A DNA stretch of 64,000 nucleotides from Otis tarda (taxonomy: Eukaryota; Chordata; Aves; Otidiformes; Otididae), in the NCBI GenBank assembly GCA_026413225.1, contig CM048553.1, positions 129,646,190-129,710,189 on the forward strand, given 5' to 3'. A model generated the notes under the pieces. It made no database searches and had not been told where the DNA came from. It worked only from the letters and a program-made list of their open reading frames with translations. The position numbers and the translations under genes were made by a program. Shown one piece after another: positions 1 through 11,930 of the stretch; within the stretch, counting starts at the first letter, position 1; the number at the start of each line of letters is the position of its first letter.

Positions 1-3000
1 AACTATGTAAGATAATCAGACACTATATTAATTGTATTTAATGCAAGGTTTACAATACTTTGTTCAAATTATTTTTATTTTATATTTTTAATGAAAAACA
101 GTTTTGTAGTTTTTGTCAAACTAGTGCTGCTAAGTTCATGATCTGTGGAAGAGGATCCTCTTGGACTGTCATAATGGAGCGTTACTTTGTGTTGCCAATT
201 ACTCAAGTGGAGTCTCAAGTATGATTAAGACGACTGCTGTTTGTATAGCACTGCTTCTGTCACTGGGAAAGCTGAGATGTGCAGTGCATGAGGCAGGGGA
301 CTGCTGAAGGAGATAGGATGCTCTTATAGTTAAGACGACTCTGGTCCAAGGAAATAGGATTTTTTCCTTAGTTCTTGCTGCTTCCTGTGCCTTAGTGAGC
401 AAGTCACATAAACCAGATTTTGCACAGTCTCTAATAGTGAGTTTCTTGGTATATTAGTGCCTAGCCTGAGAGCTGCATGGTTCTAATTTGGAGAAGTATG
501 GGCAACGCCAGGCACAGCTGAACTTAAGAGAGCTGTTCTCAGACTGTGTTAACTGTTGTACAAATGTTGCTTGTGCTGAAAAGTCAGTCCTAGGGTATCT
601 CAAAATGAGAGCTTAAAACTAGTAGGTACTCCTAACTTTAATCTCTGTTTTTCCCAGTACCATATCTGTAAAATGATGCTGTTACCTATCCCCTCGTATT
701 ACAGGTAAGAAAATAAATACATAAAATTTGCAAATCACCTGATGGTTCTGTGTGTACCACAGAACAGCCCAGGAGAGTATCTATTATATTCAGGAGAGAG
801 CTTCTCTACTGAAGTGTACACAATATATTGAGCAAGAAGAAAACAGAACATCAAGTGCTATTTAATACATGCACTGAATGAGATAGGAGGCATATGGAAA
901 AAATCATGTGCTCAAGTCGTTAAAAACTATGCAAATGCTTGAGGGGGAAGGGTAAATAAGGACAAATGTTGACTACAAACCACTAATTCTAGTATTTCCT
1001 AAGCTCTTAGTGCTTGATATCTTTAAATTTGAAGCAGGGAGTGAGAGTCTGCAGTCATGCCTACTTTCCACATTTTATATTTCCTAACCTGCCCCATATT
1101 CTTTTCTGACATGTCACACTGAGATACTACCAGCTCTCCCACTTTGGAATAGTTGTATTGCAGCTTGGATGGAGGTTACCAGTAATTAACCACTGACAGT
1201 ACTTCTGCTCATTCACTAGACCATGTTCTCTCAGCCTACTCCTAATTAACCTTCCTCCATGAGTCCAGAAAGCAGAGTAGAAGCTGTATTATAATTGTTG
1301 GGTCATTAAAAAATCCCATGACATTTTTTGTCATGTCCTTAGCCAAATCCTGATTTTGCTTAATTACTTGAATTATCTGAGAGCTGGAAAAATCTATTAA
1401 TTGTACATTTTACTTAAAATGTCATGGAACACATTGAAGAACATATTCAGAAATATATTTGTGAGTGATTCAGCTAGGTCTTTAAGATGGGCATATCATG
1501 TTTTCAAAAGTATTGTAGAATTAGTTTAAAAGGTTACCTGATACTAATCAACTGGCTTTTCTGCATCTCATCTATGAAATTCCCTCTGGAGTTTTATCTG
1601 AAAGATGTAATATTTTTCTTTCCTTTGTCTCTAACCAGTTCTGCAGTGTTGGTCACATTTTTCAAAATAGGTATGCTTGTCTACGTTACAGCTGGAAAGA
1701 TTTCAGTCCCAGGGAAAGTGATACTCATATGAGAGTCTTATCAAGAAAAATTTTCCTTACCAGTCTCGCCTTTATCCTCCTTTATTCTGTGTGCACTGTT
1801 AATAATTACACATTAATTTTTTGCTATTTGTGTAACTCCCATCATCTCACTAGCTCAACAAGCTTTAAAGACTTCCTGGCTTTAAGCAATGCATTGATTA
1901 GAAATTGAGCTGTTAATCTTTCCAAACCTGATAGAAGGCCTTCCTTTTCTAAGTGTGGTCTGTGGGTGAGCTTGGACAAACTGTTCATTTCTATATAGAG
2001 CATGAAAAGAGTTCCAGGTGGAGGATTGCAAAGAAGAACCCATTTGCAGTATGCAATCAGGAGTTTTATTGATTTTACAAAACCCGGAAAATCTGCTACT
2101 AACTCTTAGTGCTTTCTATTGTCATTTTATCAGTTAACCACTTGGAGATATATAGACATTTATAGAATTCTTTTATAGCATAGCATTTGCCAACATTGGG
2201 TAGTCAATGCACTGTGTTATTCCATTTTTATGTTTTTACAGAGGCACTAGCAGACTCATTTTATAAATGAGGAAAAAAATAAATAAAATATTGATCCAGG
2301 CAATTACTCCCTATATTCTTGTATCTTCTTTCAGCTAGCAATCACTAGCAATGAGTTCTTCATCTCATTTACTTATGGTGATGGTAGGCATAAATTACTA
2401 GAATTGACCAGTGAAAATGAGTTTTGTGGAAGTCACTGTTCTGTGTAATTGAAGTGTTCCATGTGATGATATATTTACTAGCGGTGCTTGACTGAGACTT
2501 AGAGTAATAGTCCTTTTCTTCAACAAATGTCTATATAGTGGCATAGTAACATGCAGAGGCATTTTATCTTCTTTTTTAACAAAGATTGTCTTTATCCTGA
2601 ACAATAGCATTTTAAATGTGTTATCCTTACCAATATAACATTTTTAGCTCTATGTCCTTTCTACTGCATAGTTATTTTTTTCTTAGGGAACTGAGGTTTA
2701 GGCAGCCTGCTATCATTTTCAGTGATGGTGCAATAGCATTTTCAGTTTGATATGGATTGTTATATGGAAATTAAAACATACCATGTCTTTTCATGGAGTC
2801 TCTGTCATTGTTCTTTTCTTGCTGTTGGAACCAAAAATAAATGTAACTTAAATGTTTTACTCTCTTAGTAGAAACTATACTTTATTACATGCGATTTCTT
2901 CAGACCAGAATTAAATTTTATTTATTTCTATTTAAGAAATAAAACAATGACATCTTATTTTAGTTGGATATAGGTAAAGCATAGCCATGAGTGTTTGTAG

Positions 3001-5395
3001 AAAACTCTTTCTGTCATCAATGTACATCAACAAGCTACATCATTCAGAAGAGTTCCTCAAAATTGCTATCAACAAGAAACAATGTCCTTCCTTAGAATTT
3101 GAGCATTAGAACTCAACAGAAGTCATATTTGACCAGAAATGGGGCTCAGACATTAAAATTGCCATATGCATTCCTTGGAAAGTGAGGCATGGTGAGTTAT
3201 GGACAATGTCCTCTCTGTGAATGTAAAGCAGCTGTTTCAGAAGGGAATGTGTAAACAGGGATGGTGGATGTACCACCAACTGTCATGCAGTTTGTAAAGA
3301 GGTTTTTCATCTTTGTAAGCAGGATTTTTTTTTAAGGTTTTACTTCCTGTCAGCATTTAAATGCTTCTGGATTTCATACAACCTAGTGTGCCTAGCAGCT
3401 CCATTAGATGTTGTTTCTGGTCATTACTTAGTACAGCCTGTTCAGTGGGGAGCTCTTCTGAGCAGCTGGCAAAGATTATTCAGCCACAGACTTCAGTTGC
3501 TTTTGGAGACTAACCTGAAACTGAGCAAAATGCCCTAGGCCATAGTGAGAGGTCACACAGTAAAAGTCTGTGTCTAAGGTGTGAGTCTCTCATCTCTGCT
3601 TTTGCCTCTGTCCTTTCCTGTATGTAGACATGACAGAAGTCCAGGCACCATTTTCTGCCGTTGTCCTAATCATAGCTGCACTAGTATTGATATTCAGGTA
3701 CTGATTTTTCTGTCACTTTGGGAGTGTAATTACTGAGTCAGTGACATTAGTGGTTTAAGAAAAGAAGTAGAGAATCAGGACTAAAGTTACTGGAGTGAAA
3801 CTTTCCTCTTCAGGCCAAAAATGAGACTCTGGAAACCTTAATTCAGAGTGCTTCAAACTCAAATTGCATTTTGCTGACAAATTGCCAAGACACATTTGAC
3901 CTCTGTGAGAGCCTCTTCCAAGAGCTAAATTAAAAATGCATTCTTGTAAATATCATTGAAATTGTTCTCAGGTTCTCCTCAGGCTCTCAGCCATTAGTCC
4001 CTTCCAGAAAATGGTTTTCAGAGTCTTTTTCCTTCCCTCCTACGGACATAACGGGTTTTCAGCCTCTGAAGATGTTATGAGCTGTCTTTATAAATCTCTT
4101 TAAAATAACTTGGCAAGTCATAACATGAAATTTCATATAGTTGAAGAAAAATATGCAGACCATCCTGTATTAAAAGAACATGGAACTAAATGTGAAATAC
4201 AAAGGCTAAGATGCACCTAAGGTTGTTTTCTTTACATATGGTATACACAGAGTGAGGTGTCTGAAAACATCCTAATACTTGCTTCTTACCGACAATAAAT
4301 ATATAATGATTTACGGTCTCTGAAATGGAAGGTGCTAGCAAGTCAAGCCATTAAAGTCATATGCAAAAGAAATCTTCAGTGCTGATCCGAAGAGTTGCCT
4401 TCATGCTACAGAGCAGCCCTGTGGAAGATTTATTTGTATAAGAACTTTTTGCCCATAGACTGGCAAAGTGTTCCTTTTACTGTGCTCCTTATATGTGAAT
4501 GGGAATTTGAGCTATTCCCTTGAAAAGAGGTAAAACAGGTAAGAGTTTAGAAAGGTGGATATTCCTTCCAAACTAGGATTCAGAGATAGTCCGTGCTGCG
4601 ATGTAATTAAATATACTTTATGCAAGGTAGCAAATGGAATGTGACATATATTTCCTTATTCTGGCTTTATGAACATAACACTGAGTAATGAGACAAGATC
4701 TGCATACTCACCTTGCTAGAACTGGGATTGTGATGTGTGTGTCTATTTATATGTATCCACATACAGTGACACCCAAGAGCCCATTCCTGTTTAAATTACT
4801 GCAGCTCAGAATACTCTTGTGTTTTCCTGAGGAGGCTTACTCAGCTTCAACAAGTGATTACTTTACAGATGTTCAATTTGTAATTCACGTATTCCATGTT
4901 GCATACATGTATCTGATGACTTCACTCACGGAAGTGTCTTGATCCTGATTTTGTTATGCAGTTGTAAGTGAAGAAGTTGACATCCATGTCCCCTGTGGAC
5001 CAGTTAGAAGATGGGCAAGAAAGGATTAACATTTTCTAGGAAAAAAAAAAAATCTTACTTTCTCATGACTGGAAGCTTGTTTTGATTAAAAGCTGGTAGG
5101 AAAATAAACCTTTTAAATTTAACTGGAAATGTAGTAGCACCTTCTTATTAGCACATGAACTACAGGCTCAGCATCAATCTCTCTCTCCATGATAATTGAC
5201 ACTCAATTAGATTTGCAATAATTTAGCCAAAACTAGGCAGCTTGAAGAAGAAAGACTGAGGAAGACTCCTCCTGCTGATACTACACATACAATCTGATGG
5301 CTACAGTCCTGTCTTCAGAGGAGATATAAATTCCAATTCCTGCACTGAATCAGTCAGACATGATTTGAGTAGGAGGCTTCTGTCTGACAGGGAGA
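1..5395. other. AT-rich noncoding stretch, no gene recognised
   Basis: Stops are frequent in all frames and the longest open frames are under 90 codons with no recognisable motif. I see no repeat family here. A run of 12 A lies at 5041-5052. The stretch is best read as intronic or intergenic vertebrate DNA. Confidence 0.6.
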
Positions 5396-5475
5396 TCACA
5401 GAATTCAACCATTTGGGTCAAAAGGGACCTTTAAAGGTCATCTAGTCCAATCTATCGGCAGTGAGCAGGGACGCT
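5396..5475 (-). mobile_element. CR1 LINE 3'-end relic (about 80 bp)
   Basis: Read on the plus strand, the segment carries tcacagaattcaacca, then aaagggacctttaaaggtc and atctagtccaa. These follow the same order as the 3' ends of the better-preserved CR1 copies at 10756 and 46951, so this is the extreme 3' end of a minus-strand CR1. One degenerate octamer (cacagaat) remains. Many substitutions separate it from the young copy, so it is an old insertion truncated very close to its 3' end, a common outcome for CR1. No coding part remains. Confidence 0.75.
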
Positions 5476-8400
5476 GTGAAATGGCCTGCTCATTGTTGAA
5501 GAACTTGAATTACGGAGTACAATGGTACCGTGCATGGTTTGCATAGCTGCATCTTCCTTGGTATTTGAAAGGCAATTGAATCTTGTTATGGAAGTTGTTC
5601 AGAATTTCTTTACTGTCCTTATTTTTATAAAAAATTGCCCAAAATTATTGCAGTTCTGAAATGTTCTTTTCAATTTGCCAAAGAAAACATATTGAAAAAT
5701 TACTGTCTGCATCAACTCAAATGAAGATTTTCAGTTGTGTTTATTTTTGCTCAGCTGTGTGTTTTTGACTCACCAGGCCTAGTTTCCATGGGTAACTAAG
5801 GATACTTGATGCCCAGAGCTCCTGAATATGAGATACCATTTTAGCCCTGAAGAAGTTGTGTGAATTCCTGCTTTTCGTTCTTTCATGCCCTGCTGCTTTT
5901 TCTTAGGCAGTAGAGCTTTCCAGCACTGGCCGTAACTCTGGTACTATAGCCTTACAAAATGATTTGTAGCTTTTACTCTCCCCTTCAGCTAGATTAGCTG
6001 CAGAAGACATGCCACATGATACTTCACAACTGCTTGTGCAGCCTACCAGCTGACAGGGTGCTAACTGGAACAAACACTGCCAAATGAGAGTTAATCCTCT
6101 GGAGAACTTCAAGGGAGACATACAGTGATGTAACTTGATTTATTTTTTTTCTTGCAACACTTCGGTTGTGTTATGAATTATCCCTCTTAAGTAAAGGGGA
6201 GGGTTTAGGTAGAATCGGTGGAGATGAGATATGAATGGTGGCACAGCAAGGAACTCTGTTACTTTAGATGAATGCTTACAATTGTAGTAGAGTTCTGGTT
6301 GGCTTGAAGCAAATCCCTGTATCATATCCATTTAGAATGTTTTGGTTTCGTTAGGAAAAGAATTTTGGATTTAAATTTATTTTGGAGGAAGCTAAGTGGG
6401 AACATCCCCTCCAAGTGCTCATCAATGCATGCCAGCTCTGAGAGGAGAGTCCAAAGAAATGACTGGCCTCAAACAGCTTTGAGCCCCAGCATGGTGAAGG
6501 CTCTCTCTCTCAGGAGACAGACAAACTCTACTTCAAAGTAAATTCCTTCATCTACATCTGACAAGGATGTAGGAGCCTCAGCACCAAGTCTTCTCATCTA
6601 CTGATCCGCTCGTATCATGCTGTGTATGTAAAAACATTTTTTTCAGTGCTCATCTGGTGCTGTGCTGCATTTGACTGATGTACAGCCATGCTGACTATCT
6701 GTAATGATACTCTATCATTTAATTCTCTATCAATTGATATCTAAATTAATTTTTCCAGGTTTTATATTTGTATAGTTGCTCATGTAATCCACTGCCATTT
6801 TAGAATTAATATTAGCACAACATGAACTCTTTCCTAGTCTTTGGCTATCTTTAAAATTGCAAGTTAAGCTTACATCTCTCAAACAACTCTACAAGGACTC
6901 CTGGGTGCAGTTTTTCAAGGCTGAGGCCTGAAAAATACTTATACCTTGTATGTGCTGTTCGATATCATTCTTGAAAGTGCTAGAAAGTACTTCGTCGTGC
7001 TCTTACAATACTTCATTCTGCAGCCTTGTGAAAACAGAACAAAATATGTAAACACTTCTGTGCCACAGCATTATATACCATCTATGAAGAAATGGATCTA
7101 TCCCACTCCTAAATTTCTTCTATTCTTTTTTTTTTTTATATTTTTTTTTGTCACTTATCTATGGAATTTTTCCCATGCATTGTAATAAACTTCTCCATCA
7201 ACTTCCTGCTATTTGTGGTATACTGAGTGCTTTTTCCTTTCTGCCCTGTTCATTATTTTCAAAAGTTCTATTCCAACTGTTATCTTCATTTTGACACTCA
7301 ATTTGGGTGTGCTTTCAGCAAAAATTGTCCTTTTCTAGACCTTAAGATTTCCTTTAGGTTAAGTCTCATCCCCAGTGCTCAACATCTAGAATGACAAAGT
7401 TCTTATTACAATCCAGTGCATCAGCAAACAATTTTATTGAAAGTGTAAGGATTAATACTTTGCATGTTGCATTGATATTCTGCCAAACACATGTTCTCTG
7501 TTTGAGATGAAAGTTAATTTCTGAAAAGTCAGAAGCAAGGAATACATGGGTTTTTTTGCTTTCCTCTTGAATTTCTATATTTACCAATCAGCAATGAGAA
7601 AAAGTGGATGTGTCATTTTCCTTTTTGTAGGTTTTTGGTTTTTGAAAAATCAGTTGAAAAGAGAAGTATTTGAGTAAACCACATCTCGGCCTTTTACAAA
7701 AATGTCATTTTTCAGATGATCCCTCCCTGCTGTTCAAAAAGGTAGAAAAGGAACTGAAAGTCTATCAAAAACTCATCAATCAAGAAATTATTCTAATAAT
7801 GAAAATCACTGCTCTGAAGCGTATATTCCTAATATCTCTTAAAGCTGCAAAACAGGTCTTACTTGCTTCAACACAAGTATTGCTTGCCCTTGTCCCTCTC
7901 TACAGCTGATTCATCGGACAGTCTAGAAGGCAACTAAAAATATCACAAATCAAACATGAACAAAGTTTGAAGTAATTAGGAAGGACAGACTGAGTAAGAC
8001 CACTGCACTAATATGATGACTGGCACCTGGCTGCGTAGTGTCCTCCACCCCACGAGCAAACGATTCACCCAAGTTTTCCCTGAGCTGCTCCAGTATCTGT
8101 CATAGCATGTAGGAAATGAAGGAGTCAATGAAAGCTGCCTTTGCATCAGCCTTCACAGTTTTGTTGTGAGCCCAATGAATAGAAGGAGAACAGATGTGGA
8201 AGCTCATTAATATCTGTTAGCCGTAGCAGATGTCACGCACTTCATACAGTGCAACACATTCCCTTGTAGTCTAGCATATGCAATCAAAAATATGCAGTCA
8301 ACATCAGCATTTTAAGGAGCCAAGTAGCATGCTTCGTTTCTCAATATCTGTGCTGTATGTCTCAGTGGTCTAAGGTACGAATTTAGCTGGTGTTTTATTA

Positions 8401-9539
8401 AGCTGGTTGCATGTTGACAGAGTAGAAACTGTATTCACTTCAATAATAAGAACATAATTGCTGGAATTTGCATCTGCATAATAAACACAAATTCAAATCA
8501 GAGGCAAAAAAGAAGACAAAATATCTATTATAGTCGATAATCTTCAGGTATCTTCTCAGTAATCATCTAGTCACTCACAATACAACTATCTTCCTAAATA
8601 AAAGTTAAGTGAATACTGATGCAATTAATGTGAAGAGTCACCAAAGATTTTTATTGATTAACAGCCAGATCCCTCACTTCATACCTGAGAAAACTTAAAT
8701 GTAGTTTCAAAATAGCCTTGGCTATCCAGTTCAAGGGCTATTCTTGATCAAATTTATTGCTCCCAGTTAAAGCAGTTAGCTCCAGTTATGCCAGAGACTG
8801 ACATAGCTAAATATTCAGATTATTAAAAATGTAAAGCTGACAAAACTAAACCCAAAGAAAGCACGTAAGCTTTTAAACTAGACAACTGAATAGCATTATG
8901 TCTAAACGGTTAAGTCTAATAAATGCATATATTTTTTTAATGTTCACCTGCCACTCACTGGTTTTTGCATTTTTTTAGCCTAGTGTAAAGAAAGTTATTG
9001 AAATGATAAATAAGATGAAATGGAGCAGGAAATGCAGACTTTAACACAATTTCTTCTAATTGAAGTAGGTTTTCCCTGAGGGAGGACAGCGCCATTTAAT
9101 CAGATTTTTCCTGACATTACATTTTACAAGTCTGGGGTTTTATGGAGATTCATGTCATGAATAACAAATGTGCTGTTTTGTACTTGTGTTTCCATTAAAT
9201 GTGAAAAATCTTATACTAGATCCTATATAATTTAGCCATTTTCAACTACATTAGTATCTTACCTAAAAACTATTTAAAGTCTAGCGATTTATGCAGGATT
9301 TCTGTAATGAAGGAAACTTTTCCTTCCTGTGCTCCTCCTGTGAGAGAATATTACTTATGAGACCAGGAGGCTGCGAGCTTTGTTAGGTATCAAGAGGCAA
9401 AAAACGTAGGTGAGTTTGAGTGATTTTTTTTTAAAAAAAGACTGGTCCTAGTGCATTTATATGCTGCTGGTCCACACACCAGTGTATTTTTCTGAAAGCT
9501 AGTTGCCACATGGCCTCATTGAAGACCCCATTGTACCGT
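5476..9539. other. AT-rich noncoding stretch, no gene recognised
   Basis: No open frame with a recognisable domain is present. A T-rich tract lies around 7115-7150. I see no CR1-like, LTR-like or tRNA-like sequence. Confidence 0.55.
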
Positions 9540-10755
9540 ACCCTTGTTGACGATGGGTTGTGCTTGCGATGCTGCAGGGCTGCAGAGCAAGGCGGGTGGG
9601 AGTTGGAGGTGGTGGTGGCATGGGCTGGCCTTCTTGGCCCCAGCCGTGGTCCAGTCAGCCCTGCCTCTTTATAGAACACTTCGGCCATGTGTGCTTTACC
9701 CTCGGCCTCCTTCCAGCTTTCTGATCATGTTCCTAAAATCCTGCGGTAGTCACTTTTGTGAAAACATGCTTTAGCATTCCAAAACAAAAAAAAAATCTCA
9801 TCCATATTTTTGCCAAAAAAAATTGCAAGTTCCAGCTCTCTGTAAACAAGGGTATGTTTAGCAGAGCTGTATTCCTCCTCCCTCACTACCTCCTCATCTC
9901 TCTGCTAATGCAGCATAGGCTCTGAGTCAGGTAATATGTTCTACCCAAGCTAGTAGCCCAGCAGCCCAGCTCTTCAGCTGAAATGGTCTGCTAAATTCAA
10001 CTAGCTAAATGTGTGCCCCACTCATTTGGTAGAGGATGCAACCACCTCGACTGGCCTTGTCTGCTTGCAGTCTCTCTTGGCAGTAGCTGTGTACCCCTCT
10101 TGCCACTCAGCCCTTGTTCTTCATCCTTTCCTCAGGCCACCCGTTTCTGCTCCTTGATCCTTGCCCTGGCTCATCCTGGAGACAGGACCACCAGTCCCCG
10201 CCTCCTCCTGCCTTTCTGGACTCTGCACCAGTGCATCCCTCAGCAGCTGCCAGCTTTGGCTCGCATTGTCCTTGGCACCCGGCTGCTGTTTCTGTGCCTG
10301 ATGGCCCATGGGCTGGGAGACACCTGCTGACAAGCTGCACAGCTCAAAGAGCAAATCTCCCTCGTGGTGCCAGTGCTCTCAGCTTGTGGGGAGGACTTGT
10401 GCTGCTGCACCCCTGGGCTGGCCGCTCTGATCCGCACCCGGCTTCCACGCCAGCACACACAGCAGGATGGATTCAGAGGACTCATGTGCTGCCGTTTTGC
10501 AAAGAATTTATTTAGCTAATCTCTGGCATGTTCTTCTGATGCTCACAACATGTTTTAGTTCGTTCTGGCAGCATCAGTGGACAAAACAGTGAGGCAGCAT
10601 CATCCCCTCTGTCTGTAACAGGTAGGATAGGATAAAGGCGCATGAATTGCAACAGAACAAGGGCAGCTACTGCCTTGTAACATACAGACAGATAGCAGGC
10701 AGTATTTTGCTGAGAAGGGATCACTTCATTACTTTAATATATGTTCCTGTTAAAT
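9540..10755. other. Locally GC-richer noncoding stretch with overlapping random ORFs
   Basis: Two GC-richer patches (about 9540-9720 and 10010-10500) stand out from the AT-rich surroundings. Open frames of 70-133 codons occur on both strands over 10010-10515, all overlapping. That is what lower stop-codon density in GC-rich DNA produces, rather than a gene. No domain, signal peptide or convincing splice structure is visible. A poorly conserved exon cannot be ruled out, but nothing supports one. Confidence 0.4.
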
Positions 10756-11930
10756 ATAGAATCATAGAATCATAGAATGGTTAGAGTTGGAAGGGACCTT
10801 CAAAGGTCATCTAGTCCAACCCCCCTGCAAGGAGCAGGAACATCCCTGACTAGATCAGGTTACTCAGAGCCTGATTGAGCCTGGCCTTGAACGTTTCCAG
10901 GGATGGGGCTTTCACCACCTCTCTGGGCAACCTGTTCCAGTGTTCTACCACCCTCAGTGTAAAAAATTTTTTCCTAATATCTAATCTAAATCTACCTCCC
11001 TCTATCTTAAAACCATAACCCCTCGTCCTATCACAACAGGCCCTACTGAACAGCCTCTCCCCATCTTTCTTGTAGGCCCCCTTGAGGTACTGGAAGACTG
11101 CTATAAGGTGTCTCTGGAGCCTCCTCTTCTCCAGGCGGAACAGCCCCAACTCTCTCAGCCTGTCCTCATAGGAAAGGTGCTCCAGCCCTTTTATCATCTT
11201 CATGGCCCTCCTCTGGACCTTCTCCAACTGGTCCGTGTCCTTCTTGTGTTGGGGGCTCCAGAACTGGACACAGTACTCCAGGTGGGGTCTCACCAGGGCA
11301 GAGGAGAGGGGGAGAATCACCTCCTTTGACCTGCTGGCCACGCTTCTCTTGATGCAACCCAGGATGCAGTTGGCCTTCTGGGCCGCAAGGGCGCATTGCC
11401 GGCTCATGTTGAGCTTCTCGTCCACCAGCACTCCCAAGTCCTTCTCCTCAGGGCTGCTCTCCATCCGTTCTCCGCCCAGCCTGTATTTGTGCCTGGGATT
11501 GCCCCAACCCAGGTGCAGGACCTTGCACTTGGCCTGGCTGAACTTCATGAGGTTGGCAAGGCCCACCTCTCCAGCCCGTCAAGGTCCCTCTGGATGGCAT
11601 CCCTCCCTTCCAGCGTGTCGACGGCACCACACAGCTTGGTGTCATCGGTGAACTTGCTGAGGGTGCACTCTATCCCACTGTCCATGTTGCCGACAAAGAT
11701 GTTGAACAGTGCGGGGCCCAACATGGACCCCTGAGGGACACCACTCGTGACCGGTCTCTACTTGGAGAGTAGCCATTGATCGAGCCATTGATCACCACTC
11801 TCTGAGTGTGGCCATCCAGCCAACTTCTTATCCACTGAGTGGTCCGTCCATCAAAGCCATGCCTCTCTAGTTTAGAGAGAAGGATGTTGGGTGGGACAGT
11901 GTCAAAAGCTTTGCACAAATCCAGGTAGAT
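10756..11930 (-). mobile_element. 5'-truncated CR1 LINE copy
   Basis: The plus-strand left edge starts with two to three catagaat octamers and ggttagagttggaagggacc, which is the reverse complement of a CR1 3' terminus. Similarity to the intact copy at 46951-50184 then continues through the ORF2 C-terminus and into the reverse transcriptase domain. It stops around 11923-11934, just upstream of the block coding for LDLCKAFD. The sequence beyond (tttcaaatgacgctc) is not CR1, so the element is 5'-truncated. I see no target-site duplication, which is normal for CR1. It is clearly of the same subfamily as the 47-kb copy, but it has diverged and is broken. Confidence 0.93.
10850..11930 (-). pseudogene. 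CR1 ORF2 (reverse transcriptase C-terminal half), frameshifted
   Basis: This is the partial coding region of the truncated CR1. Its C-terminal 238 codons (10850-11566) are open and end at the same TAG as the intact copy, with the shared C-terminal motifs [22 protein letters not shown] and [11 protein letters not shown]. Compared with the intact ORF2 there is a one-base deletion near 11559 (ggcaaggccc against ggcacgggccc). There is also about 11 extra bases near 11771-11792, where agccattgat occurs twice. Each change shifts the frame. Block A is preserved ([11 protein letters not shown]), but the catalytic FADD reads FTDD in this copy. The endonuclease domain is absent through 5' truncation. 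It cannot make an active enzyme. Confidence 0.9.

Noticed and set aside
10013-10515. Cluster of overlapping open frames on both strands, up to 133 codons
   Set aside because: Frames in several registers on both strands are expected in GC-rich DNA. No domain, no consistent start and no splice structure is visible.
11108-11734. Plus-strand and alternative minus-strand open frames over the 10.8-11.9 kb CR1
   Set aside because: They are shadows of the broken CR1 ORF2. Equivalent frames occur at the same element positions in the 47-kb copy.
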